Below, piece by piece: positions 16,416-24,660 of a DNA stretch of 59,367 nt. How positions within the stretch are numbered: the first letter of the stretch is position 1; each line of letters starts with the position of its first letter. Made by a program: the position numbers and the translations under genes. The notes beneath the pieces are model-generated. The model saw only the letters and a program-made list of their open reading frames with translations. It was not told the DNA's origin and made no database searches. The stretch covers positions 1 to 59,367 of the forward strand of contig NZ_JACWCT010000164.1 in NCBI RefSeq assembly GCF_016613415.1, given 5' to 3'. This stretch comes from Methylobacterium ajmalii (GTDB lineage Bacteria; Pseudomonadota; Alphaproteobacteria; Rhizobiales; Beijerinckiaceae).

Positions 16416-16785
16416 GGCCGCTCCTTCCCGATGCCGTGGCGATCGAACCTCGATCGCGATCTCACGTCTCGATAGGAGGAGCAGCCTTCAGCGGACCCGC
16501 AACGTCTCGCCAACTACCCAATCTGTTCGACTTGCATCGATACATTCGCGAGGGGATTTTCCATCCCGCCAGCAACCTCATCCTGAGGCGTTGGAGGCAA
16601 GATCATCCTGCGACCTATCGCGTGTGTCAAACAGGCTCCGAGCGATAAGGAAATTGTTGCGCAGACTGCAAGTGCCCTTCCATGTCAACCCATCCTCGCC
16701 GGGCCGAAACCTCGGGATCAAGTCCGGACCGGGACGTGGACTATTTTTCCAGGAACCGGCGCGCGAGACGAGTTTTTCCTCGACG
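16416..16785. other. Intergenic region with repeat half-copy
   Basis: This 370-bp stretch probably includes the non-coding end of the IS110 fragment and a left half of the palindromic repeat at 16574-16590. Base composition is less GC-rich than the neighbours between 16500 and 16700. I see no gene. Confidence 0.55.
16574..16590. repeat. Left-half copy of the palindromic repeat
   Basis: AACCTCATCCTGAGGCG matches the left terminus of the full repeats, but no right terminus follows. Together with the right-half copy at 16210 it brackets the IS110 fragment, suggesting deletion or rearrangement through repeats. Confidence 0.65.
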
Positions 16786-17211
16786 TCACACCACGCCGGG
16801 CGCCACCGCGGCCGAATCCGGCGGCACCGCCCGCGGGCGGCGATTCTCGTCGATCGCCACGAAGGTGAACAGCGCCTGCGTGACCTTGATCGTCTCCTCG
16901 CTCTCCCGGGCGCGGCGCCAGGCCTCGATCTGGATGCGGATCGAGGAGCGGCCGACCGAGACGATGTGAGCGTAGAGGCTGACCTCGTCGCCGACGACCA
17001 CCGGCTGCAGGAAGGTCATGCCCTCGACCGCGATGGTGGCGCAGCGCCCCCGGGCGCGCCGCGCCGCGACGTTGCCGGCGGCGAGGTCCATCTGCGCCAT
17101 GAGCCAGCCGCCGAAGATGTCGCCGGCCGGGTTGGTGTCGGCCGGCATCGCGATGGTGCGGATCACCGGGGGGCCCCAGGCGGCGAGCGGAGCGGACGGG
17201 TCGTCGGTCAT
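16786..17211 (-). CDS. Acyl-CoA thioesterase, YciA-type hot-dog protein
   Basis: A 141-residue hot-dog thioesterase. The signature TNPAGDIFGGWLMAQMD carries the catalytic Asp of YciA/BACH-type enzymes. VEGMTFLQPVVVGDEVSLYAHIVSVGRSSI is the second conserved block. YciA hydrolyses a wide range of acyl-CoAs in the cytoplasm and helps recycle CoA. Start: ATG at 17211. It sits 83 bp downstream of the HIT gene on the same strand. Confidence 0.9.
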   Translation of the reverse strand: MTDDPSAPLAAWGPPVIRTIAMPADTNPAGDIFGGWLMAQMDLAAGNVAARRARGRCATIAVEGMTFLQPVVVGDEVSLYAHIVSVGRSSIRIQIEAWRRARESEETIKVTQALFTFVAIDENRRPRAVPPDSAAVAPGVV

Positions 17212-17294
17212 CGGAGTGGGCCAGCGCGATTCGGGACGGGACGGCGCACCCTAGCCCGTTCCTCGCCCAAGGTAAGCAGCGAGCCGGCGTTTCG

Positions 17295-17708
17295 TCACGC
17301 CGCCGCGAACAATCCTCGCGCCCGCTCGACGAGCTGCGCCGCGGCGTGCGCCGGATAGGGCTCGCGGGTGCCGTGGCCCCAGACCGGGCCGGGCCAGGCC
17401 GGATCGGAGCGGAAGCGCCCGACGACGTGGACGTGGAGCTGCGCCACCACGTTGCCGAGCGCCCCGACATTCACCTTGTCGGGCTGGGCGAGCGCCTGCA
17501 TCACCCCGACCGTCAGGCGCGTCTCCTCCATCAGCCGGGCGGCGTCCTGCGGCGAGAGGTCGGTCAGCTCGGAGGCGCCGGGGAGCCGGGGCACCAGGAC
17601 GAACCAGGGGAAGCGCTTGTCGTTCAGGAGCAGCACGCTCGACAGGGCGAGGTCGCCGAGCGCGATGGTGTCGGCGGAGAGCCGCGGGTCGAGGGCGAAA
17701 TCGGTCAT
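17295..17708 (-). CDS. HIT-family protein
   Basis: A 137-residue histidine-triad protein of the short HIT branch. The nucleotide-binding motif appears as QLHVHVVGR near residue 90. Upstream, FPWFVLVPRLPGASELTDLS is the conserved strand-loop of the family. Such proteins hydrolyse or transfer nucleotide monophosphates. Start: ATG at 17708, nine bp downstream of the universal-stress gene, so the two are probably co-transcribed. Confidence 0.9.
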   Translation of the reverse strand: MTDFALDPRLSADTIALGDLALSSVLLLNDKRFPWFVLVPRLPGASELTDLSPQDAARLMEETRLTVGVMQALAQPDKVNVGALGNVVAQLHVHVVGRFRSDPAWPGPVWGHGTREPYPAHAAAQLVERARGLFAAA

Positions 17709-17717
17709 CGGGGTCCG

Positions 17718-18560
17718 TCAATGCGCCATCAGCACCGGCATGGTGGCGTGGGCGAGGATGTGGCTGGTGGCGCCGCCGAAGATCATCTGGCGCAGGCGGC
17801 TCTGGGTGTAGGCGCCCTTGACCAGGAGGTCGCAGCCGATCGCCTCGGCTTCGGTGAGGAAGACCTCGCCGACGGCGCGGCGGCCGGCCGCGAGGGTGCG
17901 CCCCTGCGCCGACAGGCCTTCGCGGTTGAGGGCGGCGGCCATCTCCTCGGCGCTCGGGCCGGGTACCATGCCGGCATCGACCCCCAGCACCTCGATCCGC
18001 GAGGCGGCGCGCAGGAACGGCGCCGCGAAGGCGACCGTGCGGGCGGTCTCGGTCGAGCCGTTCCAGGCGATCATCACGGTCTCGCCGATGCTGGCGGGCG
18101 TCGTCGGCGGGGCGATGATCAGCGGGCGCCCGCTCTCGAACAGGACCGCCTCCAGGGTGGTCATCCGGGGCGTGCCCTCCCCGCTCCCGGGCCGGCCGAC
18201 GATCGTGGCGTTGAACAGCCGGGCGTGCTGGGCCAGGAAGCCGTCGCCGGGAGGCGCGTCGGGGCGCCAGCGGTAGCGCGGGCCCGTGCGGCCGGCATCC
18301 GCGCTGTCGCGGGATACGCCGTGGCGGTCCATCGCCGCGGTGAACAGGCCGCCGCAATCGCGGGCCTCGACGAGGTCGGTCTCCTCGTCGCGCACCCAGG
18401 TCATGCCGCCGACCATGTCGACGGGGACGTACTCGGCCAGCGCCGGGCGCAGGCCGAACCCCTCGATGCTGGCGTCGAACCGGCGGGCGGTGAGCACGGC
18501 GGTGTCGAGCACCGAATCGAGCAGGGTGTGGCGGGCGACCGGAACGAGAAGCGTCTTCAT
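17718..18560 (-). CDS. Universal stress protein (tandem UspA-type domains)
   Basis: A 280-residue protein with two Usp halves. The first begins MKTLLVPVARHTLLDSVLDTA and is degenerate. The second begins VMIAWNGSTETARTVAFAAPF and ends with the phosphate-binding run KGAYTQSRLRQMIFGGATSHIL and MPVLMAH. Double-domain Usps are usual in alphaproteobacteria and respond to stress and energy state. The ATG at 18560 begins the Usp fold; upstream in-frame ATGs add an unrelated tail. Confidence 0.88.
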   Translation of the reverse strand: MKTLLVPVARHTLLDSVLDTAVLTARRFDASIEGFGLRPALAEYVPVDMVGGMTWVRDEETDLVEARDCGGLFTAAMDRHGVSRDSADAGRTGPRYRWRPDAPPGDGFLAQHARLFNATIVGRPGSGEGTPRMTTLEAVLFESGRPLIIAPPTTPASIGETVMIAWNGSTETARTVAFAAPFLRAASRIEVLGVDAGMVPGPSAEEMAAALNREGLSAQGRTLAAGRRAVGEVFLTEAEAIGCDLLVKGAYTQSRLRQMIFGGATSHILAHATMPVLMAH

Positions 18561-18674
18561 GGCGGCGCACTCACCTCTGGAGCCTCGGCAGGGACTTCGG
18601 CACGATGGCCGCGATAGCATCACGGCGGCCTCCGCCCTGTCCAGGGGGCAGGACGGCTCCTCCACGGCGGAGCG

Positions 18675-20003
18675 TCAGGATCGTGCCGAGGCCTCCATCG
18701 CGCCGCGGCGGCGCGGCTCCGCCTCCCCGGCCTCCTCCGGCGGCGCGTCGTCCTCCGGCGGGTCGTCACCCTCCGGGGGGTTGGACTGGCTGCAGGCGGC
18801 GCCCGCCCCGTCCTGGCCGCCGGGGGCGCAGGTCTCCTCGAGCCACAGGGCCATCATCAGGGCGAGGCCGGCCGGCACGGCGAGCGCCAGGAACGCCCAG
18901 GTCCAGCCGAGATGCAACGCGAGCAGGCCCCCGACCCAGCCCGAGAGGGCGCCGCCCACCCCCTGCACCGCCGCGACGGTGCCGAGCGCGGTCTGGGTGC
19001 GGCCCGAGCCCCAGGTCAGGTCGGCCACCACCACCGGCACCGCGACGCCGATGACGCCCGAGGCGACGCCGTCGAGCACCTCGGCGAGGATCAGCCAGTA
19101 CGGGTCGGACAGGAAGGCCGAGAGGAGCGCGCGGGCCGGCAGCACCGCGCAGGCGACGAGGAGGAGCTGGCGCCGGCCGCGCCGGTCGGCGAGAGAGCCG
19201 GCAAAGAGCGCCACCGGGATCATCACGGCCTGCGCGACGATGACGTAGCGGGCGGTCCAGCCGGTGCCGTCCTCACCCGCCGCGACGAGCTTCTGGCCGA
19301 CGAGGCTCAGCATCGAGCCGTTGGCGAGGTTGAACAGGGCGAGCGCCGCCGAGAGGATCAGGAGCCGGCGGTCCGACAGGACCTTCAGGATGCCGGAGCG
19401 CTCCGGCTTGTCGTCCGGGTCGTCCTCCTTCCAGCCGACGGCGCGGCGGCCGTTATAGGCCTGCTTCGGCGTCGTCAGGGCCGCCACGATGGCGCAGGCG
19501 GAGAGCCCGCCGAGGATCCAGAAGGCGATGCTCGGGCCCATGTACGGCGTGCCGAAGCTGATCGCCAACGCCGCCCCCAGGATGCCGACGTGGTTCCAGG
19601 CCTGGTTGCGGCCCTGCTGCTTGGGGAAGGCCTGCTTGCCGACCATGCCGAGCGTCAGCGCCGTCACCGCCGGCACCACCAGGGTGCCGCCGACCGCGGC
19701 GACGAACTGGGCGGCGAGCACCGTCATGAACGCCCGGGCCGGCAGGAGCAGCAGGGTCCCGAGGAGAATCGCCGCGCAGGCGGCCGCGATCAGCATCCGG
19801 GGCCGGCCGAGCCGGTCGACCAGGGCGCCGAGCGGCCCGCTCAGGCCCAGGGTGGCGAAGCCCACGATGGTGGTGACGAGGCCGACCTCGCTCGGGCCCC
19901 ACTTCGCGGCCTGCGCCAGCCAGGTGCCGAGGAAGGGGCCGAGCCCGCCCTGGATGTCGCCCACGAAGACGTTGATCAGGGCGAGGTGGGTGGTGGGGTT
20001 CAT
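18675..20003 (-). CDS. MFS transporter with acidic C-terminal tail
   Basis: A 442-residue 12-helix major facilitator. Motif A occurs as GPLGALVDRLGRPRM between helices 2 and 3 and again as AGSLADRRGRRQ. The last 50 residues are a soluble Pro/Glu/Asp-rich tail (SNPPEGDDPPEDDAPPEE), unusual for the family. The ATG at 20003 places the first helix correctly (THLALINVFVGD); the in-frame extension to 20063 does not. Substrate unknown; the layout resembles drug-efflux or organophosphate-type facilitators. Confidence 0.88.
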   Translation of the reverse strand: MNPTTHLALINVFVGDIQGGLGPFLGTWLAQAAKWGPSEVGLVTTIVGFATLGLSGPLGALVDRLGRPRMLIAAACAAILLGTLLLLPARAFMTVLAAQFVAAVGGTLVVPAVTALTLGMVGKQAFPKQQGRNQAWNHVGILGAALAISFGTPYMGPSIAFWILGGLSACAIVAALTTPKQAYNGRRAVGWKEDDPDDKPERSGILKVLSDRRLLILSAALALFNLANGSMLSLVGQKLVAAGEDGTGWTARYVIVAQAVMIPVALFAGSLADRRGRRQLLLVACAVLPARALLSAFLSDPYWLILAEVLDGVASGVIGVAVPVVVADLTWGSGRTQTALGTVAAVQGVGGALSGWVGGLLALHLGWTWAFLALAVPAGLALMMALWLEETCAPGGQDGAGAACSQSNPPEGDDPPEDDAPPEEAGEAEPRRRGAMEASARS

Positions 20004-20234
20004 CAACGCGGAAGCGCTCCGGCTTGCCCGTTCGGGCCGTCGTCCAAAAGTCCAGGCCCACACGGCCTACCGCACCTGAACGGGGAATGATCGTGCGGCG
20101 GCAACCACCCGGCCCCGCACCGCGGCGCCGTCGAACCGATCCGGGCGACGGCGCCGGGCGGAGCCCGGACGGGCGTCGGCGCCGACGCGCCCGACCCCTC
20201 GGCCCTCGGCATCGACCTGCCGAGGCGCGAGGCA

Positions 20235-20777
20235 TCACGGGCTCGGCACCGCGAAGGCGGCGGCGAGGCGGGCGAGCATCGGGTCGGGGATGCCCATGGC
20301 GACGAGCTGGTCGTGAGTGTGGCGGACGTAGTCCGGGTTGGCGCCCGAGCGGCCGAGGCCCTGGCGCACCAGCCGCACCAGCTCGGCCTCCGGCAGGCGG
20401 CCGGCATATTGCGGGTGGCGGCGGTCGACGAGGTAGGTCACCGCCGCGATGCGGCGGCCGTCGTCGAGGGTGACCCCGAGCACCCGCTCGACGTAGACCG
20501 CGGTGACCTGCTCGCGCTCGCGCAGGTAGGCGAGCGTGGACGCCGCGTCCGGGCCCGCGACCCGGAACGCCATGCCGCGGCAGGAGCCGCCCCGGTCGAG
20601 CCCGAGCACCAGGCCCGGCCGCTCCGGCGTGCCGCGATGGACGTGCGAGAGGACGCAGAGCGAGCGGTGATAGCCGCGCAGGCGCCCCGGCCCGCTCTCG
20701 ACGAAGGGAAAGCCCGGCCGCCACATCAGCGAGCCGTAGCCGAACACCCAGAGATCTGACGGCTCGCCCGCCTCCAT
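20235..20777 (-). CDS. ChaC-family gamma-glutamylcyclotransferase
   Basis: A 180-residue ChaC/GGCT-like enzyme, which cleaves the gamma-glutamyl unit of glutathione to 5-oxoproline. FGYGSLMWRPGF (residues 12-23) is the diagnostic substrate-binding loop. YLREREQVTAVY near residue 84 holds the catalytic Glu. PDYVRHTHDQLVAMGI closes the domain. Of two in-frame ATGs, 20777 is preferred because GGGAGG is 9 nt upstream of it but abuts the one at 20786. Confidence 0.92.
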   Translation of the reverse strand: MEAGEPSDLWVFGYGSLMWRPGFPFVESGPGRLRGYHRSLCVLSHVHRGTPERPGLVLGLDRGGSCRGMAFRVAGPDAASTLAYLREREQVTAVYVERVLGVTLDDGRRIAAVTYLVDRRHPQYAGRLPEAELVRLVRQGLGRSGANPDYVRHTHDQLVAMGIPDPMLARLAAAFAVPSP

Positions 20778-20928
20778 CGCCCGCATCCTCCCCCCGGCAC
20801 GACCGCCTCAGCGTGCCTCACCCGTTCGGTGTCACCCGCCGGTCTCACTTGCCGGGCGCGGCCGGTAGCAGCTACGGGAGCGCGGTTCAATCCGGGCGGT
20901 CCTTCAGGGCCGCCGCAGAACCGGGATC

Positions 20929-22071
20929 ATGCCGATGGACAGGCCGACGCAAGCGGGGCCGACGACCGAGACGGGGCGGACGACCGGAGGACGCGGACCG
21001 GGCCTGCGCCTCGGCCTGTTCGCGCCGTTCGTGCTGCTCCTGCTCCTGGCGCTCGCCTGGAGCGCGGGGTGGTTCTGGCTGCGGGGCAAGGCCGAGGGCG
21101 AGATCGACCGATGGTTCGCCCGCGAGGCCCAGGCCGGGCGGCAATGGACCTGCGCCGACCGCTCGCTGACCGGCTTCCCGTTCCGGTTCGAGCTGCGCTG
21201 CGCCTCGCTCGGCTTCGCCCGCTCCGACGTGCGCTTCACCACCGGGCCGCTCGTCGCGGTGGCGCAGGTCTACCAGCCGCGCCACGTCATCCTGGAGGCG
21301 ACCGGGCCGTTCAAGGTGCAGCAGGGCGGCCTTGATGCCGACGTGACCTGGACGAGCCTGGAGGCGAGCCTGCACGCCACGAGCGACGGCTTCCAGCGCG
21401 CCTCCGTGGTGGCGGACGGCCTGAAGGGCAGCGTCACCGGCGCCGACCCGTCGCCGATCGACTTCTCGACCCAGCATCTCGAGCTGCATGCCCGCCCGAC
21501 CCCGGGCCGCTTCGAGACCGACGGTGCCGTCGACCTCAGCGCCCGGGTGAGGCAGGCCGCCGTGCCGATGCTCGACCCGGTGCTCGGCGGCACCGAGCCG
21601 GCGGACCTCGCGCTCGACGCCACCGTGACCCGGGCGGCGGGTTTCCGCACCCGCACCCTGGCGCAGGAGCTCGAGCGCTGGCGCGAGGCCGGCGGCACCG
21701 TCGAGATCACCAGCCTCGCCGCCGAGAAGGGCAGCCGGCGGCTGCGGGCGCAGGGCGTGCTCGCCCTCGACGAGCTGCACCGGCCCTCGGGCCAGCTCGA
21801 CGTGCGCACCGCCGGGCTCGAGCAGGTGATCGCCCCGCTGATCAGCGAGCAGCTCGGCGCGCGCCTGGGCGGCGACGGCGCGGCGCTGATCGGCAACATC
21901 GTCGGCCAGTTCCTCGGCGGGCGCCGCAAGGAGCCGGCGCCGGGCCAGGGTGCCGGCGACCGGCCGGGCGAGCCGCCGCTCAAGGTGCTGCCGACCGTGC
22001 GGCTCGCCGGCGGGCGGGTGGTGGTCGGGCCGTTCGCGGTGCCGAACGTCCGGCTGCAGCCGCTGTACTGA
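20929..22071 (+). CDS. DUF2125 envelope protein
   Basis: A 380-residue protein with a charged N-terminus, one hydrophobic anchor (FAPFVLLLLLALAWSAGWFWL, in two halves) and then a long beta-rich periplasmic part. WTCADRSLTGFPFRFELRCASL is the conserved start of DUF2125 proteins of alphaproteobacteria, whose role is unknown. The C-terminus ends with LAGGRVVVGPFAVPNV. Start: ATG at 20929; another ATG two codons later is equally possible. It is followed by aminopeptidase P on the same strand. Confidence 0.85.
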   Translation: MPMDRPTQAGPTTETGRTTGGRGPGLRLGLFAPFVLLLLLALAWSAGWFWLRGKAEGEIDRWFAREAQAGRQWTCADRSLTGFPFRFELRCASLGFARSDVRFTTGPLVAVAQVYQPRHVILEATGPFKVQQGGLDADVTWTSLEASLHATSDGFQRASVVADGLKGSVTGADPSPIDFSTQHLELHARPTPGRFETDGAVDLSARVRQAAVPMLDPVLGGTEPADLALDATVTRAAGFRTRTLAQELERWREAGGTVEITSLAAEKGSRRLRAQGVLALDELHRPSGQLDVRTAGLEQVIAPLISEQLGARLGGDGAALIGNIVGQFLGGRRKEPAPGQGAGDRPGEPPLKVLPTVRLAGGRVVVGPFAVPNVRLQPLY

Positions 22072-22134
22072 GCCCGCCGAATTGACGCGGCGGGGCGGTT
22101 GCCGCCCCGCCCCGGCCGTCGTACCCCAGGGGGC

Positions 22135-23967
22135 ATGAGCCAGACCGCGCGCTTCCAGAGCTTCGAGGACCCCAGCCACCGGGAGGGCGCGGCGCGGGTC
22201 GCGGCGCTCCGGGCGGCGATGGCGCAGAGGGGCGTCGCCGGCTTCGTCGTGCCGCGGGCCGACGAGCACCAGTCGGAATACGTGCCGGCCAATGCCGAGC
22301 GGCTGGCCTGGCTCACCGGATTCACCGGCTCGGCCGGCACGGCGATCGTGCTCGCCGACAAGGCCGCTCTGGTGGTCGACGGGCGCTACACGCTCCAGGC
22401 GGCCGAGCAGGTCGACACCGCGATCGTCACCCCGGTGCCGCTGGCCGAGACCAGCGTCGAGGCCTGGATCGAGGCCAACCTCCCGGCGGGCGGGGTGCTC
22501 GCCTACGATCCCTGGCTGCACACGCCGGACGGCCTCGCCCGGCTGGAGCGGGCCGCGCAGGCCGCGGGCGGACGCATCGAGGCGACGGCGCTCAACCTCG
22601 TCGACCTCGTCTGGATCGACCGCCCGGCCGCGCCCCGCGCCCCGGTGGTGCCCCATCCGGACCACCTCGCCGGCGAAGCGGCGGCAGCCAAGCTCGACCG
22701 CGTGCGCGCCGCCCTCGACAAGGCGCGGCTCGACGCGCTGGTCGTGTCGGACCCGCACAACCTCGCCTGGGCGTTCAACCTGCGCGGCGGCGACGTCTCC
22801 CACACTCCCCTGCCGCTCGGCTACGCGGTGATCCCACGGGACGGCCTGCCGCGCCTCTTTCTCGATGCCCGCAAGGTCACGGCCGAGGCGCTCGCCGCCC
22901 TCGACGGGCTGGCCGAGCGCCACGATCCCGAGGCGCTGACCGAGGCGCTCGACGCCCTCGGCGCGGGCAAGGCCCGGGTGCGCCTCGACGCGGCGACCGG
23001 CGCCGTGGCCCTGCGCCGGCGGATCGAGGCGGCGGGCGGCAGCGTCGATGTCGGGCCCGACCCGATCACCGCCATGAAGGCGGCGAAGAACGCCGCCGAG
23101 ATCGCCGGCACCCGCGCCGCCCACCGGCGCGACGGCGCCGCGGTGACCCGCTTCCTCGCCTGGCTCGCCCGCGAGGCCCCGGGGGGCGCCGTCTCGGAGA
23201 TCGACGCGGTGGTGCGGCTCGAGGCCTTTCGGGCCGAGACCGGCCTTCTGCGCGAGATCGCCTTCCCGACCATCTCGGGCTCGGGCCCGAACGGCGCCAT
23301 CGTGCACTACCGGGTCTCGCGCGGCACCGACCGCCGGGTGCAGCCCGGCGAACTGTTCCTCATCGACTCGGGCGCACAATACGCCGACGGCACCACCGAC
23401 ATCACCCGCACGGTCGCGGTCGGCACCCCGAGCCCGGAGATGCGCGACCGCTTCACCCGGGTGCTCAAGGGCCACATCGCCATCGCCACCGCGGTGTTTC
23501 CCCGCGGCACCACGGGGGCGCAGATCGATTCCTTCGCCCGGCGCCCGCTCTGGGAGGCCGGCCTCGACTTCGATCACGGCACCGGCCACGGCGTCGGCGC
23601 CTTCCTGTCGGTGCACGAGGGGCCGCAGCGCATCGCCAAGACCGGCACGGTGGCGCTCCAGCCCGGGATGATCGTCTCGAACGAGCCCGGCTACTACAAG
23701 GTGCAGGCCTTCGGCATCCGCCTCGAGAACCTGGTTCTGGTCGAGGAGACGAGCCTGCCGGGTGCCGAGCGACCGATGCTCGGCTTCGAGACCCTGACGC
23801 TGGCGCCGTTCGACCGCGCGCTGGTGGCCCTGGAGCTGCTCACCCCGGCGGAGACGGCCTGGCTCGACGCCTACCACGCCCGGGTGCGCGCGGCCCTCGA
23901 CGACCTCGTCGACCCGGAGACCCGGACGTGGCTGGCGGCGGCGACGCGGCCGCTCGCCGAAGCCTAA
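22135..23967 (+). CDS. pepP: Aminopeptidase P (Xaa-Pro aminopeptidase, M24B)
   Basis: A 610-residue long-form aminopeptidase P. It has two creatinase-like N-terminal domains (RADEHQSEYVP and LAWLTGFTGSAGTAIV are classic) and a C-terminal pita-bread domain. Metal ligands are visible in LFLIDSGAQYADGTTDITRT (two Asp), HGTGHGVGAFLSVHE (His), NEPGYYK (Glu) and FGIRLENLV (Glu). It removes the N-terminal residue before proline in the cytoplasm using two Mn ions. The length matches the long APP form. Start: ATG at 22135 in CAGGGGGCATG. Confidence 0.93.
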   Translation: MSQTARFQSFEDPSHREGAARVAALRAAMAQRGVAGFVVPRADEHQSEYVPANAERLAWLTGFTGSAGTAIVLADKAALVVDGRYTLQAAEQVDTAIVTPVPLAETSVEAWIEANLPAGGVLAYDPWLHTPDGLARLERAAQAAGGRIEATALNLVDLVWIDRPAAPRAPVVPHPDHLAGEAAAAKLDRVRAALDKARLDALVVSDPHNLAWAFNLRGGDVSHTPLPLGYAVIPRDGLPRLFLDARKVTAEALAALDGLAERHDPEALTEALDALGAGKARVRLDAATGAVALRRRIEAAGGSVDVGPDPITAMKAAKNAAEIAGTRAAHRRDGAAVTRFLAWLAREAPGGAVSEIDAVVRLEAFRAETGLLREIAFPTISGSGPNGAIVHYRVSRGTDRRVQPGELFLIDSGAQYADGTTDITRTVAVGTPSPEMRDRFTRVLKGHIAIATAVFPRGTTGAQIDSFARRPLWEAGLDFDHGTGHGVGAFLSVHEGPQRIAKTGTVALQPGMIVSNEPGYYKVQAFGIRLENLVLVEETSLPGAERPMLGFETLTLAPFDRALVALELLTPAETAWLDAYHARVRAALDDLVDPETRTWLAAATRPLAEA

Positions 23968-24000
23968 TTCCGCTACGGCGCAACCTTCTAACCGTTAGCA

Positions 24001-24019
24001 GAGGGGCATTCTTCCCCTC
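24001..24019. terminator. Small hairpin downstream of aminopeptidase P
   Basis: GAGGGG and CCCCTC pair across a 7-nt loop, 34 bp after the stop, preceded by the short palindrome CTAACCGTTAG (23988-23998). There is no T-run, so termination is only a possibility. Confidence 0.3.
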
Positions 24020-24137
24020 AGTCATCCGAACTATATCGAAAGAATTCGAAGTCTCCTCGGAACCGCGCGGATTTGACGTCGATTGCGCGCGGCGGCCGCC
24101 GTACCGTTCCGCTGCTTCACAGGCAGGGGACGATCGG

Positions 24138-24647
24138 ATGACGACGAGGATGATGGCGGCCGCCCTGGCGGTCGGGGCGGCGCTGCTCGGCACGGTGCCG
24201 GCGCGGGCCGAGGCGATGGATTGCGCCGCGGTGAGCGAGCGCCAGATCGAGGGCCTGTTCGACCGCTGGAACGCGTCGCTGGCGACCCTCGACCCGGCGA
24301 AGGTCACGGCGAACTACGCCCCCGACGCCGTGCTGCTGCCGACGGTCTCGAACGTGCCGCGCACCGACCGGGCGATGATCCAGGACTACTTCGTGCACTT
24401 CCTGGAGAAGCACCCGCAGGGCGTCATCAACACCCACACCATCCGCATCGGCTGCAACCTGGCGACCGATGTCGGCACCTACACCTTCCTGGTCGACGGC
24501 AAGAAGCCGGGCGAGCACGTCGTCGTGCCGGCCCGCTACAGCTTCGTCTACGTGCTCAGGGACGGCGAGTGGCTGATCGCCCACCACCATTCCTCGGCGA
24601 TGCCCGAGCCGGTCATCGCCGTCACGGCGGCCGCCAAGGAGCATTGA
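24138..24647 (+). CDS. Secreted SnoaL/DUF4440-like protein
   Basis: A 169-residue exported protein. The signal peptide ends around ARAEAM (residue 25). The rest is a single alpha+beta cone domain of the NTF2/SnoaL-like type: FDRWNASLATLDPAKVTANYAPDAVLLPT, then RYSFVYVLRDGEWLIAHHHSS, as in the SgcJ/CaMKII-association-domain group. The function of secreted members is unknown. Start: ATG at 24138; the signal peptide follows directly. It converges on the RND pump gene. Confidence 0.82.
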   Translation: MTTRMMAAALAVGAALLGTVPARAEAMDCAAVSERQIEGLFDRWNASLATLDPAKVTANYAPDAVLLPTVSNVPRTDRAMIQDYFVHFLEKHPQGVINTHTIRIGCNLATDVGTYTFLVDGKKPGEHVVVPARYSFVYVLRDGEWLIAHHHSSAMPEPVIAVTAAAKEH

Positions 24648-24660
24648 GGCGGGGCCCGGC

